From NCBI GenBank assembly GCA_964394585.1, contig CAYMYI010000070.1:1-21532 (forward strand): 21,532 nucleotides of DNA. Reading direction: 5' to 3'. Numbering within the stretch: position 1 is the first letter of the stretch; every line of letters starts with the position of its first letter. The position numbers were made by a program, and so were the translations under genes. This document shows positions 1-8,167 of the stretch, one piece after another. Origin of the DNA: CAYUJH01 sp964394585 (lineage in GTDB: Bacteria; Bacteroidota; Bacteroidia; Cytophagales; Flammeovirgaceae). The notes below the pieces were generated by a model that searched no databases, had not been told where the DNA came from, and saw only the letters and a program-made list of their open reading frames with translations.

Positions 1-882
1 GTGTATAAAGCGTACATAACGGCTTTGGGCGTACAGCCTGATAAGGTTCGTCAACTTACAGAAATTCCCTTTCTACCCATACACTTTTTTAAAAAGCACC
101 GAGTAGCTTGGGAGGGAATGCCCACCCCGCAAAAAGTTTTTGAAAGTAGCGGTACAACAGGCAGCGCCACAAGTAAGCACTATGTTGCTGACACAGCATT
201 TGCCGCCCAAATTGCAAAGAACATTTTTAAGGAATTCTATGGCGATTTAGCCACCTATCAGTTATTTGCCCTACTGCCTTCGTATGTAGAGCGTGGCAAC
301 TCTTCGCTCGTGTTTATGGTAGAGCATTTTATGCAGCATACTGTACCAGGTTCGGGTTTTTACCTACACGACGTGGATACCTTGCTCTCCAACATCCGTT
401 ATGAAGGCAATTCGTCGGTCAAAAAAATACTAATTGGAGTAACTTTTGCACTACTCGACCTTGCCGAACGGAACGAAAACCTCCACGGCTGCATTGTGAT
501 GGAAACCGGTGGTATGAAAGGACGACGCAAAGAGATAATCCGAGCCGATGTGCACGCTACACTTTGCGAGCGATTGCACATCTCCGAAGTGCATTCCGAA
601 TACGGAATGACCGAGTTAACCTCTCAGGCATATTCGAAAGGCGGAGGCATATTTGCTACACCTTGGTGGATGAAACCCATTATCCGCGAAGTAACCGACC
701 CGTTCGCACTGTCGACAATGCCAGCCTCCGGAGGACTCAATATTATCGACCTTGCCAATGTAGAAACGTGTGCTTTTATCGAAACACAAGATTTGGGGAA
801 GCTCCACTCGGATGGTACTTTTGAAGTACTCGGCAGGTTTGATAATTCCGATATTCGAGGCTGCAACTTAATGGTAACCTAG
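1..882 (+). CDS. LuxE/PaaK-family acyl-protein synthetase-like protein, 5' truncated
   Basis: This is an adenylate-forming (ANL superfamily) protein of the LuxE acyl-protein synthetase family, which activates a fatty acid or other carboxylate with ATP and passes it to an acceptor. What is seen: a phosphate-binding loop SSGTTGSATSKH at residues 49-60, METGGMKGRRKE at 167-178, an A5-type EYGMTEL at 200-206, and the hinge-like LGRFDNSDIRGCNLM near the C-terminus. The stop is TAG at 880-882. The GTG at base 1 is merely the first codon in the window; relatives have roughly 30 more N-terminal residues, so I treat the gene as cut by the window edge. No luxA, luxB, luxC or luxD neighbour is present, so bioluminescence is not implied; Bacteroidota carry such genes in surface-polysaccharide or lipid settings. 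The true substrate is unknown. Confidence 0.85.
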   Translation: MYKAYITALGVQPDKVRQLTEIPFLPIHFFKKHRVAWEGMPTPQKVFESSGTTGSATSKHYVADTAFAAQIAKNIFKEFYGDLATYQLFALLPSYVERGNSSLVFMVEHFMQHTVPGSGFYLHDVDTLLSNIRYEGNSSVKKILIGVTFALLDLAERNENLHGCIVMETGGMKGRRKEIIRADVHATLCERLHISEVHSEYGMTELTSQAYSKGGGIFATPWWMKPIIREVTDPFALSTMPASGGLNIIDLANVETCAFIETQDLGKLHSDGTFEVLGRFDNSDIRGCNLMVT

Positions 883-890
883 TTAACTAG
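879..890. repeat. 12-bp perfect palindrome over the luxE-like stop codon
   Basis: CTAGTTAACTAG is a perfect 12-bp palindrome. It contains the stop codon (880-882) of the upstream gene and lies just before the putative -7 element of the small lipoprotein gene. It could be a small operator or chance; no T-tract follows, so it is not a terminator. Confidence 0.3.
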
Positions 891-891
891 T

Positions 892-899
892 CATATTTG
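892..899 (+). promoter_or_regulatory. Possible Bacteroidota -7 element
   Basis: CATATTTG matches the Bacteroidota -7 consensus TAnnTTTG with one mismatch at the first base. It is 35 bases before the ATG of the small lipoprotein gene at 935. No clear -33 TTG was found at the expected distance, so support is weak. Confidence 0.25.
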
Positions 900-934
900 C
901 ATCATATTCTTCATTTAAAAATAAAAAGATTCTT

Positions 935-1087
935 ATGCGTAAGTTTATTGTATTTTCATTGTTAGCGGGCAGTTTGGCTGTTTCGTCGTGTGCATACCGT
1001 ACGTGCCCCACCTATGCAACGCAAGAAATTCCTGCAGCCATTAAGCAAGAAGCCCCTACCGAAACGAGTGCTAATGCACAACCTTAA
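935..1087 (+). CDS. Small putative lipoprotein, 50 aa
   Basis: An ATG-initiated frame of 50 codons ends in TAA at 1085-1087. The product begins MRKFIVFSLLAGSLAVSSC, which has a basic start, a hydrophobic stretch and a lipobox-like AVSSC, so cleavage before Cys19 and lipid attachment are predicted. The mature peptide would be only about 32 residues; it starts CAYRTCPTYA and continues with an Ala/Glu/Thr/Pro-rich tail. Short lipoproteins with a CPTY-like motif after the lipid cysteine are familiar from Bacteroidota genomes, but no function is established to my knowledge. It follows the LuxE-like gene by 52 bases on the same strand and is convergent with the propeller gene at 1114. The signal-peptide pattern and clean start and stop argue that it is real. 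Confidence 0.6.
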   Translation: MRKFIVFSLLAGSLAVSSCAYRTCPTYATQEIPAAIKQEAPTETSANAQP

Positions 1088-1113
1088 GTTGCTATTGAGT
1101 TGCTGGCGGCATT

Positions 1114-2316
1114 CTAGGGTACTCGAAAGGTAAATACATTGATAGAAGCGCCAGTATAATTGCATACCCAAGCTTCGTAGGTGTTGGGCAGCGGTTGCCG
1201 TACTACAATGCCTACGGGCTTTCCTTTGGAAGTCCAACCCCCTAAAAGGTGTAGATCGTGTGTTCGGTACACTTGTACTACTTCATCGGCATAGCATGTT
1301 ACAAATAGCAAAGCGCCATCCGGCGATAGGGCGATGGTGCGTGGGTCGTCTGCGGTAACAGTCTCTCGAATTATGCTCCGCGTGAATGCGTCAATCTTTA
1401 AAATTTTTTCCGGGCTACTTAACGAAACATATACATATGGCGCACGGTACACTAAGTGCCTTGGTGTATAGCCTACTTTCAAGAGTGTATCGGGCTTAAA
1501 GTTTCCTGCATTTTCTTGGTATACCCCTATCGTTCGGCTACCCATATGCCCCACCCATAGCTCGTTTCGTTCGGTAATGGTAAGATTGCCTCGGGGTACT
1601 GCACCGGTTTCCAATGTATTGATTACCTTCCATTTTGTAGGGTCTTCTCCTTCTGTGTTAATCACCGTTATGCTGTTGCTGTGCCAATTGGCAACAAACA
1701 CAAATCGATTATCTGCAGTTGCGCTCATCACCTTCGGGGTTTTCCCAGTAGGAAAGAAAGGCAAACCTATGGTTTGGGTATCGTTGGTTGCAGCATTGAT
1801 CAGATAGGCGCGCTTGTTGCCAGGTTCTATCGGGTGCGATTGTTGCCGATCCCACACTACTACTCCTTCGGCGTTATGCAAAGAAATCCACAAAAACTGT
1901 CCTTTGTGGGTAAAGCATCCTTCCACAGGTTTTTCTTGGTACGTGCTGTACCATTTTCGCTTGGTGTAGTCGTACCCTTCTCCTTCTGTAGGCTCAAATA
2001 CGAGCTTTTGCCGAAGTTTCCCGGTTTGCATAGTGTATTCGTACACGCTCATGCCTTCTAGGTTGAACGCATATACCAACCGGAAAGAAGGGTCGGCAAG
2101 CAGCGATTTTACCCCTGCTCCAGCCGAGATAGTTTTTACAGCTACTTTTTCAAGTTTCTGCGGCATTCGCACCGCTTTGGGAAGTGGAAAAAGGTTGTCG
2201 ACGGATAATGGTTTTTCCTTAAAACTATAGAGAGTAACCCCTTGCCAAAGTAGTATAATTCCAACGGTATCGAATACAACAAGGAAGGCGATAATCCAAT
2301 AAGCCGCTTTCCGCAT
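1114..2316 (-). CDS. Membrane-anchored YncE-like (YVTN) beta-propeller protein
   Basis: The product is about 400 aa with a single N-terminal hydrophobic segment (residues about 5-27) that should act as a signal anchor, followed by a periplasmic beta-propeller. The repeats are of the YVTN/YncE kind: examples are FVFVANWHSNSITVINTEG and PRTIALSPDGALLFVTCYADEVVQVYR. No catalytic motif is visible, so binding or scaffolding is more likely than enzymatic activity, and the partner is unknown. The frame could begin at GTG 2319, but the ATG at 2314-2316 directly follows and is the likelier start. Only seven bases separate this ATG from the stop of the membrane-protein gene at 2324, so the two are probably co-transcribed and translationally coupled. 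Confidence 0.75.
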   Translation of the reverse strand: MRKAAYWIIAFLVVFDTVGIILLWQGVTLYSFKEKPLSVDNLFPLPKAVRMPQKLEKVAVKTISAGAGVKSLLADPSFRLVYAFNLEGMSVYEYTMQTGKLRQKLVFEPTEGEGYDYTKRKWYSTYQEKPVEGCFTHKGQFLWISLHNAEGVVVWDRQQSHPIEPGNKRAYLINAATNDTQTIGLPFFPTGKTPKVMSATADNRFVFVANWHSNSITVINTEGEDPTKWKVINTLETGAVPRGNLTITERNELWVGHMGSRTIGVYQENAGNFKPDTLLKVGYTPRHLVYRAPYVYVSLSSPEKILKIDAFTRSIIRETVTADDPRTIALSPDGALLFVTCYADEVVQVYRTHDLHLLGGWTSKGKPVGIVVRQPLPNTYEAWVCNYTGASINVFTFRVP

Positions 2317-2323
2317 CACAAAA

Positions 2324-2812
2324 TTACAGTTGAGTAGTGTCTAAAAAAGCTATTGGGAAATACACGCACCACAACACTAAAAAAGCTGCCACTACATAAA
2401 AGTAATTGGTTACATCTACGATAGTATCGGGCGTATTGTATACGTACAAGTTTGCACAAACTAATACCAAGAATATATTGATAAAAAACAAGCTGCCCCG
2501 AAACCAATTTTTAAATTTTGTGGCTAACACTTTGCGTGTATACAATTTAGCAGTCCAGATTTTCCGTTTTGGAATTAAAAGGAAAGGAGCGGGCAAAAAT
2601 GCCAACATGCCGCCGGCAAAGTTTACCGCGAAGTTGATGAAGACCATCAGTGCAATGGCTCCATAGAAAAACACATTTTTGGAAATAATGACAGCAGTGC
2701 TGCCTTCAAGCAAACGAACGCGATCGGGCAAATAGATGTACACATAAACGGCAGCGGCAAGGAAGCCCGGGAACGATAAATACCAAAGTAATTTTGCAAC
2801 TCTTAGTAACAT
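2324..2812 (-). CDS. Four-helix integral membrane protein of unknown function
   Basis: I do not recognise this 162-aa protein. It has four probable transmembrane segments: about residues 8-28, 46-77 (long, perhaps with a re-entrant portion), 107-127 and 134-156. Between helices 2 and 3 is a positively charged stretch with KRKIWTAKLYTRKVLATKFKN, expected to face the cytoplasm by the positive-inside rule. The ATG at 2810-2812 is the only sensible start. It is the first gene of a two-gene unit with the beta-propeller protein, which suggests the pair might form one envelope complex, but that is inference from spacing alone. Confidence 0.7.
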   Translation of the reverse strand: MLLRVAKLLWYLSFPGFLAAAVYVYIYLPDRVRLLEGSTAVIISKNVFFYGAIALMVFINFAVNFAGGMLAFLPAPFLLIPKRKIWTAKLYTRKVLATKFKNWFRGSLFFINIFLVLVCANLYVYNTPDTIVDVTNYFYVVAAFLVLWCVYFPIAFLDTTQL

Positions 2813-2938
2813 AGAAATTATACCTTATTTGAATTTGCAAGTTACAACAGAGAACTGTGGGTTAAACCATTAGGATATGAAAAAGGCTTAGAAGGCGCAC
2901 CATTCAACCCTAAGAATTAGAATTGGAGTCAACTCCTG

Positions 2939-2946
2939 TATCTTTG
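2939..2946 (+). promoter_or_regulatory. Bacteroidota -7 promoter element for engB
   Basis: TATCTTTG is an exact match to TAnnTTTG, 42 bases before the engB ATG and in the divergent region between the membrane-protein gene and engB. Just upstream, at 2925-2936, GGAGT-CA-ACTCC forms short 5-bp inverted arms that could be an operator. A -33 TTG at the ideal spacing is not obvious; TTG at 2923-2925 is closer than usual. Confidence 0.45.
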
Positions 2947-2988
2947 CCATTATGTAGCCTCCTGTTTCTACGTCAACTCTAAAAACTT

Positions 2989-3612
2989 ATGCATATTAAA
3001 TCTGCGAATTTTATTTGTAGCAATACCGACTACCGAAAGTGCCCTAAGCCTGTGTTGCCAGAATACGCCTTTATTGGGCGCTCTAATGTGGGGAAATCTT
3101 CTTTAATTAATGCCCTAACGGGGAAAACTTCTTTGGCAAAAACCTCGGGCAGACCCGGGAAAACCCAATTAATCAATCACTTTCAAGTGAATGAAAACTG
3201 GTATTTAGTCGATTTGCCCGGCTACGGGTGGGCACAAGTCAGCAAAAAAGCTCGTAGTTCTTTCGGAGCTATTCATGAGAGCTACTTGCGCCATCGCTTA
3301 AACTTGGTATGCACTTTTGTACTGATTGATATCCGACACGACCCACAAAATAACGACATGGAGTTTTTGCAGTGGATGGGGCAAGCACAATTACCCTTTG
3401 CCCTAATTTTCACAAAAGCCGATAAATTATCGAACCCCAAGCAGCAACAGTCTGTAAGCCGGTTTCGCAAAGCATTCTTGCAAGAGTGGGAAAGTATGCC
3501 TCCTTACTTTGTAACCTCATCGGCTCATAAAATGGGGATCGAGGATGTTCTCGCCTACATCGACGAGTTGAACCAACAGTTTACCCCTCCTCCTTTTTCG
3601 GCAATGCTATAA
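2989..3612 (+). CDS. engB: Ribosome biogenesis GTP-binding protein EngB (YihA/YsxC)
   Basis: This is an essential TRAFAC-class GTPase needed for assembly of the large ribosomal subunit. All motifs are visible in the 207-aa product: G1 GRSNVGKS at 30-37, the switch I region GRPGKTQ at 54-60, G3 DLPGYGW at 75-81, G4 TKAD at 142-145 and G5 SSA at 177-179. Length matches the family (about 190-210 aa). It stands alone, with a good -7 element upstream and a strong hairpin terminator immediately after the stop, so it is probably a monocistronic unit. Nothing unusual is seen. Confidence 0.97.
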   Translation: MHIKSANFICSNTDYRKCPKPVLPEYAFIGRSNVGKSSLINALTGKTSLAKTSGRPGKTQLINHFQVNENWYLVDLPGYGWAQVSKKARSSFGAIHESYLRHRLNLVCTFVLIDIRHDPQNNDMEFLQWMGQAQLPFALIFTKADKLSNPKQQQSVSRFRKAFLQEWESMPPYFVTSSAHKMGIEDVLAYIDELNQQFTPPPFSAML

Positions 3613-3645
3613 AAAAAGTTGCTACTTGTATAGCAACTTTTTTTT
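3611..3645. terminator. Bidirectional intrinsic terminator between engB and the LysM transglycosylase
   Basis: A perfect 10-bp stem AAAGTTGCTA (3615-3624) and TAGCAACTTT (3631-3640) surrounds a 6-base loop. It has an A-run at 3611-3617 on the left and a T-run to 3645 on the right. It therefore works on both strands, ending engB from the left and the convergent gene at 3671-6559 from the right. Confidence 0.9.
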
Positions 3646-3670
3646 GTGCGCTTTTTCGTTCAGCTAATGT

Positions 3671-6559
3671 TTATTTAATACGCAACTTTTCACCAACACT
3701 TAGCTGGTCAGATGTTTTGTTGCTCAATCGTTTAATATCTGCTTGATCTACTTTGTAGCGTCGGGCAATTGAGTAAAGGGTTTCTCCTTTTTTTACGGTA
3801 TGATATACCGGCGAAGGGGTAGTCGCTGCTTGCCTTGTGGGCTGCGAAGTAGCCATAGAAGCTTGTTCAATCCCTGGTGTGTACCCTACAATTAACTGTT
3901 GCCCCTTCGAAATAGTACTACCACGTAGGTTGTTCCATTTCTGAAGATCTGCAACATCTACTCCATATTTTAGCGAAATACGATAGAGTGTCTCTCCGTC
4001 AGCCACTGTATGAACGCGAGTTTTCGGGGCTGTCGAAGGTTTTTGGCGGGCACGAGAGATTACGCTATGTGCCAAAATTCGATTCACAATCAAACGATCT
4101 CCTGCAGCTATATTATCCGTTGCCGATAGATTGTTCCATTCGCGGAGTTCAGTTTGCGTAAGGTTGTAGCGAAAGGCGACATCGTACAATGTTTCGCCTT
4201 GTTTTACTAAATGATAGCCTTCGGGCACGGTTTCCGAAGTAGAGGCAACGCCCTCAGCGGCGGCAGGTTCCGAAGTTGTTTCACTACTTGCCGCCATAAA
4301 CTCAGCAGGGTCTTCAACTTTAAGCACTTGCCCCACTACAATGGTAGAGTTATTCCCCATTTGGTTCCATTGCATAATTTCTTTAAAGGTTACCTTGTAC
4401 TTTCTGGCTATGCTATAAAGCGTTTCGCCACTTGCAACGGTATGCGTTGCGGGTGTTTTGGGCTTTTGGGGTTTTTCCGCTTCTGCAGTATTATTTGCTG
4501 AACTGTTCGGATCCCATGTTTCTTCGTTCAGCGTCAGGTTGCCAGTTTCCACCTGTACAATTTTAAGGCGCTGCCCCGGACGTACAAAGCGATTATTCAG
4601 TTTGTTCCATGCGATAATTTGATCTTCCTCGACCTCGTATTTTCGAGCAATTTTATACAAGGTTTCTCCACGTTGCACCACATGAGTAATCTCTTTCACG
4701 TTGGTTCCGGCGGGGTCGTCGCCGGGTAGAGGCTCGCGTTTATCATCGCCTTCTGGCTGGTTTTTTTTCCCGTTTAAGGGGTTTCCTTCGTCATCAATCA
4801 GAATCACATTCGCCAAGGGGTCAAACGGAGCATCTTCGGGCTTTGTGGTGGTAGAACTTGCCACTTCTTCCCCTTTGACAATCAAAATTTGCCCGGTGGT
4901 AAGGGCTAAATCTTGGGGTAAATCGTTCCATTGTTGGATTTGCAAAGGGGTAATGCCATAATCTCGTGAGATGCTAAACACGTTTTCGCCTTCTTTCACA
5001 ATATGGAAACGATTGTTGACTACCGCATTAGAGGGCTGTGTAGAATTGGTAGAAGGGTTAGTGTTGGGGCGTGTAGTGTTCGGGCGGTTCGTAGGGTTTG
5101 TTGGCTGACCGTTGTTAGGAAGTGCAGGATTTGTATTGGTTTTAGGCTCTTGCGGAATTTCTTTAAACTGCGGTTTGCTTTTTTTGCTGCGTTTTTCTTG
5201 CAACAACAATACTCTACCGGCAACTAAGTCTTCTCCTTCACTCATCCGGTTGAACTTTACAATCGATTTACTCCGTATTCCAAAGCGTTGTGCTACTTTC
5301 CAAATGGTTTCTCCTCGGCGGGTGATATGTTCAGCAATTGGTCCTTTTTTATCTTTTTTCTTTAGGTAATACACTTGCCCGGGGATGAGCGTTTCGAACT
5401 TGGTCATCTCGTTATACTTTCTAAATTTACTGTCAGAAATTCCAAGCCCCTCCAAAACCGCATAGCTATTTTTGAATCGCCCTGCAATAAAGGCAGGGAT
5501 GCCATTGGCGGTTACAAGTGTAACTTCTTCGCCCGCAATTTTTTGCACACGCTTTTCTTTTAAAACAGGATATTTTGCCGAAGGGTCTGGAGTGTCTTGT
5601 TGGGTTTCTGCCGAGTTAGGTGTAGTGTTACTCACTGAGTTAGTGGGTACCGTTGAAGAAGTGGTACTTAATGCTTCAGCGACTTCTTCCGGGCTTGTAA
5701 GTACCTCTTCAGTTGCTGAAGGCAGGGTTAATCCGAGTTGGCTTACCACTTCTGCTTGTTTTTCTGAAAATACGGGCAGTAACAACGGATAGCTTAAATT
5801 AGAAGGCACCATTGTGGTTTTTAGCCATTGGTTGTGCTGTCGGATTAAGTTCAAGTCTACTTGCCCCACCTTTTCCAATGCCGTAAGCGGTTTTCCTTCA
5901 GCGTTGGCATATTCAAACAAAGTGTAGGTAGGCTGCCCTATCGGGCGATTAAACACCAATTTATACGCTAAAAAGTGCGCAATGTACGTATGCATTTTAC
6001 CATCGAGTTTCATACGGGTGGCGCCAATGTACTTACGATCAATCAAGTTGTTAGTGCCTGTAATTCCTAGCCGATACGACAGCAGCGTATACAGCCAATT
6101 TTGCATGAAATAATGATTTTTCTTTAAGTATTTTGCCGCAGCGGCTGTTGCCGCCATCGCATGTTTGCGTTCGTCTACTTGTGCATCAATGCGAAGCCCC
6201 AACTCTTTCGCCGTAAAGTCTTTAAGCTGCCAATACCCTACGGCATCGGAGCGCGAAGTAGTATTAGGAAGCAACATGCTTTCTTGTAGTGCCAAATATT
6301 TAAAATCGGAAGGGACATTTTCAGCACGGAGTACTTTTTCGATTAGTGGGAAGTACAATAATGCCCTTTCGTGGAATTCGCGTAGGTGCAGGCGATCTTC
6401 GCGAAGCATTTCCACCTTAGCGTTCACCATTGCCCGAGCTTCTTTATCAAGCTCGAGTTCCATATCGGCAAACTGAATTTTCCCTGGAACGTTTTCCGCA
6501 TCGGTCGCCATTGCCCAACTCAAAGGGAAAATCAATAGGATAAGCCAAAATATTCTCAT
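3671..6559 (-). CDS. Lytic transglycosylase-like (MltD-type) protein with eight LysM-like repeats
   Basis: A 962-aa secreted cell-wall protein. Residues 1-17 form a signal peptide. A family-1 SLT (goose-lysozyme-like) domain covers about 60-215: LALQES with the presumed catalytic Glu93, AVGYWQL at 106-112, then TAKELGL and VDERKH, as in MltD. LysM repeats that bind peptidoglycan lie at about 410-454, 518-561, 625-668, 705-747, 782-825, 848-891 and 918-961, plus a degenerate one at 346-399. They are joined by linkers of low complexity, the strongest being an Asn/Pro/Thr-rich stretch at 474-514. Seven clear repeats is more than the two to four of typical MltD. Where active family members have an (A/S)YN motif, this protein reads SYR (161-163), so activity may be altered. 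The gene is flanked by the shared terminator and appears monocistronic. Confidence 0.88.
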   Translation of the reverse strand: MRIFWLILLIFPLSWAMATDAENVPGKIQFADMELELDKEARAMVNAKVEMLREDRLHLREFHERALLYFPLIEKVLRAENVPSDFKYLALQESMLLPNTTSRSDAVGYWQLKDFTAKELGLRIDAQVDERKHAMAATAAAAKYLKKNHYFMQNWLYTLLSYRLGITGTNNLIDRKYIGATRMKLDGKMHTYIAHFLAYKLVFNRPIGQPTYTLFEYANAEGKPLTALEKVGQVDLNLIRQHNQWLKTTMVPSNLSYPLLLPVFSEKQAEVVSQLGLTLPSATEEVLTSPEEVAEALSTTSSTVPTNSVSNTTPNSAETQQDTPDPSAKYPVLKEKRVQKIAGEEVTLVTANGIPAFIAGRFKNSYAVLEGLGISDSKFRKYNEMTKFETLIPGQVYYLKKKDKKGPIAEHITRRGETIWKVAQRFGIRSKSIVKFNRMSEGEDLVAGRVLLLQEKRSKKSKPQFKEIPQEPKTNTNPALPNNGQPTNPTNRPNTTRPNTNPSTNSTQPSNAVVNNRFHIVKEGENVFSISRDYGITPLQIQQWNDLPQDLALTTGQILIVKGEEVASSTTTKPEDAPFDPLANVILIDDEGNPLNGKKNQPEGDDKREPLPGDDPAGTNVKEITHVVQRGETLYKIARKYEVEEDQIIAWNKLNNRFVRPGQRLKIVQVETGNLTLNEETWDPNSSANNTAEAEKPQKPKTPATHTVASGETLYSIARKYKVTFKEIMQWNQMGNNSTIVVGQVLKVEDPAEFMAASSETTSEPAAAEGVASTSETVPEGYHLVKQGETLYDVAFRYNLTQTELREWNNLSATDNIAAGDRLIVNRILAHSVISRARQKPSTAPKTRVHTVADGETLYRISLKYGVDVADLQKWNNLRGSTISKGQQLIVGYTPGIEQASMATSQPTRQAATTPSPVYHTVKKGETLYSIARRYKVDQADIKRLSNKTSDQLSVGEKLRIK

Positions 6560-6629
6560 CGCTAAAAAATTTAAAATGAATGTTCAAGTGTTAATTTAAC
6601 AACAATAGTAGAAAGTGCCTAATATCAGG

Positions 6630-7268
6630 CTAAAGTTTACGAGCTATCATTAAACCATCACGGATAGGAAGTATAAAGTTTTCTACCCTTTTATCGTTAT
6701 TCACTATTTGATTAAACTCGCGAAGTGCTACCGTGTCTTTATCGTTAGCGTTTTCATAATCTACAATTTTACCACTCCATAACACATTATCGGCGATGAT
6801 AAACCCGCCTTGCCTTACCGAGTCGAACACCTGTTGATAATAGGTAGTATAGTTTGCTTTATCGGCATCGATAAAGACCAAATCGAACGTTTCGGATAAA
6901 GTAGGAATGATTTCATCGGCTTTGCCGAGGCGAAAGTCAATTTTATCGGCATGGCTAGAGCTTTCAAAGTAGCGTTTCACCCGTGGGGCCAGCTCTTCAT
7001 TTTTATCAATTGTGATGAGTTTCCCCCCTTCTGCTAGCCCTTCTGCCATACACAAGGCAGAGTACCCGGTGTACGTTCCTACTTCTAAAACACACTTAGG
7101 GCGCAACATGTGCGAAAATGCCGAAAGAACAGCTCCTTGCAAATGCCCCGAAAGCATGCGTGGTTTCAATACTTCGAGATGCGTTTCTCGGTTAATGGTA
7201 TGTAATAGCTCGCTTTCAGGCGTCATGTGTTCGGTAAGGTAGCGCTCAATTGCGTTGGGTAAATCCAT
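6630..7268 (-). CDS. SAM-dependent class I O-methyltransferase (COMT/CCoAOMT-like family)
   Basis: The 212-aa product belongs to the Mg2+-dependent O-methyltransferase family (PF01596-type) that includes caffeoyl-CoA/catechol methyltransferases and the bacterial tRNA enzyme TrmR. SAM-binding motif I is LEVGTYTGYS at 61-70. Metal-binding acidic residues are expected at FIDADKANY (132-140) and in IADNVLWSGK (158-167), giving Asp134, Asp160 and Asn161. The length is normal. The substrate cannot be decided from sequence: a tRNA wobble-uridine role as for TrmR is possible, as is a small-molecule catechol. It lies 79 bases after the cobalamin adenosyltransferase on the same strand and may be co-transcribed, with no evident functional link. 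Confidence 0.88.
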   Translation of the reverse strand: MDLPNAIERYLTEHMTPESELLHTINRETHLEVLKPRMLSGHLQGAVLSAFSHMLRPKCVLEVGTYTGYSALCMAEGLAEGGKLITIDKNEELAPRVKRYFESSSHADKIDFRLGKADEIIPTLSETFDLVFIDADKANYTTYYQQVFDSVRQGGFIIADNVLWSGKIVDYENANDKDTVALREFNQIVNNDKRVENFILPIRDGLMIARKL

Positions 7269-7347
7269 ATTGTCTTTTTAAAAAGATGAAGGTTTTAGAA
7301 TGAAGATGATGTATCCGCTCATTTTCCATAATTAGCACTTCGTTACG

Positions 7348-7902
7348 CTATTTTTTGCGGGGATTCCAAGGAATTTCGGGTACGTTTAACTCGTGGGCAA
7401 TCAGGCGGGAAAGCGTAAAGAAATAGTCGGAAAGCCGATTGAGATAACGCATTACGATAGGATCTACAGAAGAAACCTCAGCTAAAGCCACTACATGCCG
7501 TTCTGCTCTTCGGCATACTACCCGCGCCAAATGTGCAAACGAAACCGTTGTATGCCCTCCGGGTAATATAAAGTTTTTAAGTGGGGGTAGTTGTGTATCC
7601 ATAGCATCAATCGCTTGCTCGATGGCTTCGAGGTCTTCAGGCAGTAAATCGGGTTTAATCAGCGTGGTTTCTTTTTCAGGGTCAGCCGCCAACGACGAGC
7701 CTACCGTAAACAGACGTTCTTGGATAGCACGTAAAAACTGCTGCTGTGCAGCATTTTGAATAGTATCGGCTACTAAACCCACATACACATTGAGTTCGTC
7801 GACGGTACCATAAGCTTCAATCCGTAAATCAGATTTTGCCACTCGTTTTCCCCCAAACAGAGCTGTAGTACCTTGATCGCCGGTTTTCGTATAAATTTTC
7901 AT
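7348..7902 (-). CDS. PduO-type cob(I)yrinic acid a,c-diamide adenosyltransferase
   Basis: This enzyme transfers the adenosyl group of ATP to cob(I)alamin, making coenzyme B12 (adenosylcobalamin). The 184-aa product shows the family's ATP-binding N-terminus TKTGDQGTTALFGGKRV (5-21), the YGTVDELN stretch at 31-38, FILPGG at 111-116, RRAERH at 131-136 and NRLSDYFF at 155-162. Length and motif order are typical of PduO/MMAB. The adenosylcobalamin-dependent enzyme it serves is not in the window; in Bacteroidota the usual client is methylmalonyl-CoA mutase, which would link to the succinyl-CoA pool handled by sucD at 17029, but this is inference. The ATG at 7900-7902 starts exactly at the conserved MKIYTKTGD. 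Confidence 0.95.
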   Translation of the reverse strand: MKIYTKTGDQGTTALFGGKRVAKSDLRIEAYGTVDELNVYVGLVADTIQNAAQQQFLRAIQERLFTVGSSLAADPEKETTLIKPDLLPEDLEAIEQAIDAMDTQLPPLKNFILPGGHTTVSFAHLARVVCRRAERHVVALAEVSSVDPIVMRYLNRLSDYFFTLSRLIAHELNVPEIPWNPRKK

Positions 7903-8167
7903 AAAAATCAGGAATCTTTATTAGGGTTTTAAAAACTTTGCAAAATAAGCAATATAGTACGGCGAAAACGCTAAAAGCAGTGCAATTATCTTCCTTGTAC
8001 AGAGCAAAACTTCTACGGATTCATTAGGAAAAAGCCAGAATTAATGTATATGTTGATATAATTTCGCTCTGCTTTTATAGTTTTTCTTATAGAAAAAAAC
8101 ACTACTCAAAACATAAACTTCAAATATTATGAAGCTACTGCGCATTTCATCTATAACTATAACACAC
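7903..8167. promoter_or_regulatory. Divergent intergenic region, AT-rich
   Basis: About 265 bases separate the divergent adenosyltransferase and OmpA/TPR lipoprotein starts. It must carry the promoters of both, but I find no exact TAnnTTTG element and no convincing operator. No cobalamin-riboswitch-like structure was recognised by eye, though an automated covariance search would be needed to exclude one. Confidence 0.3.

Noticed and set aside
1..882. Bioluminescence operon suggested by the LuxE similarity
   Set aside because: No luxCDAB genes are present and the family is widespread in Bacteroidota without luminescence.
8129..8167. Upstream ATG for the OmpA/TPR lipoprotein
   Set aside because: It adds 13 residues ahead of a complete lipoprotein signal peptide that begins at ATG 8168.
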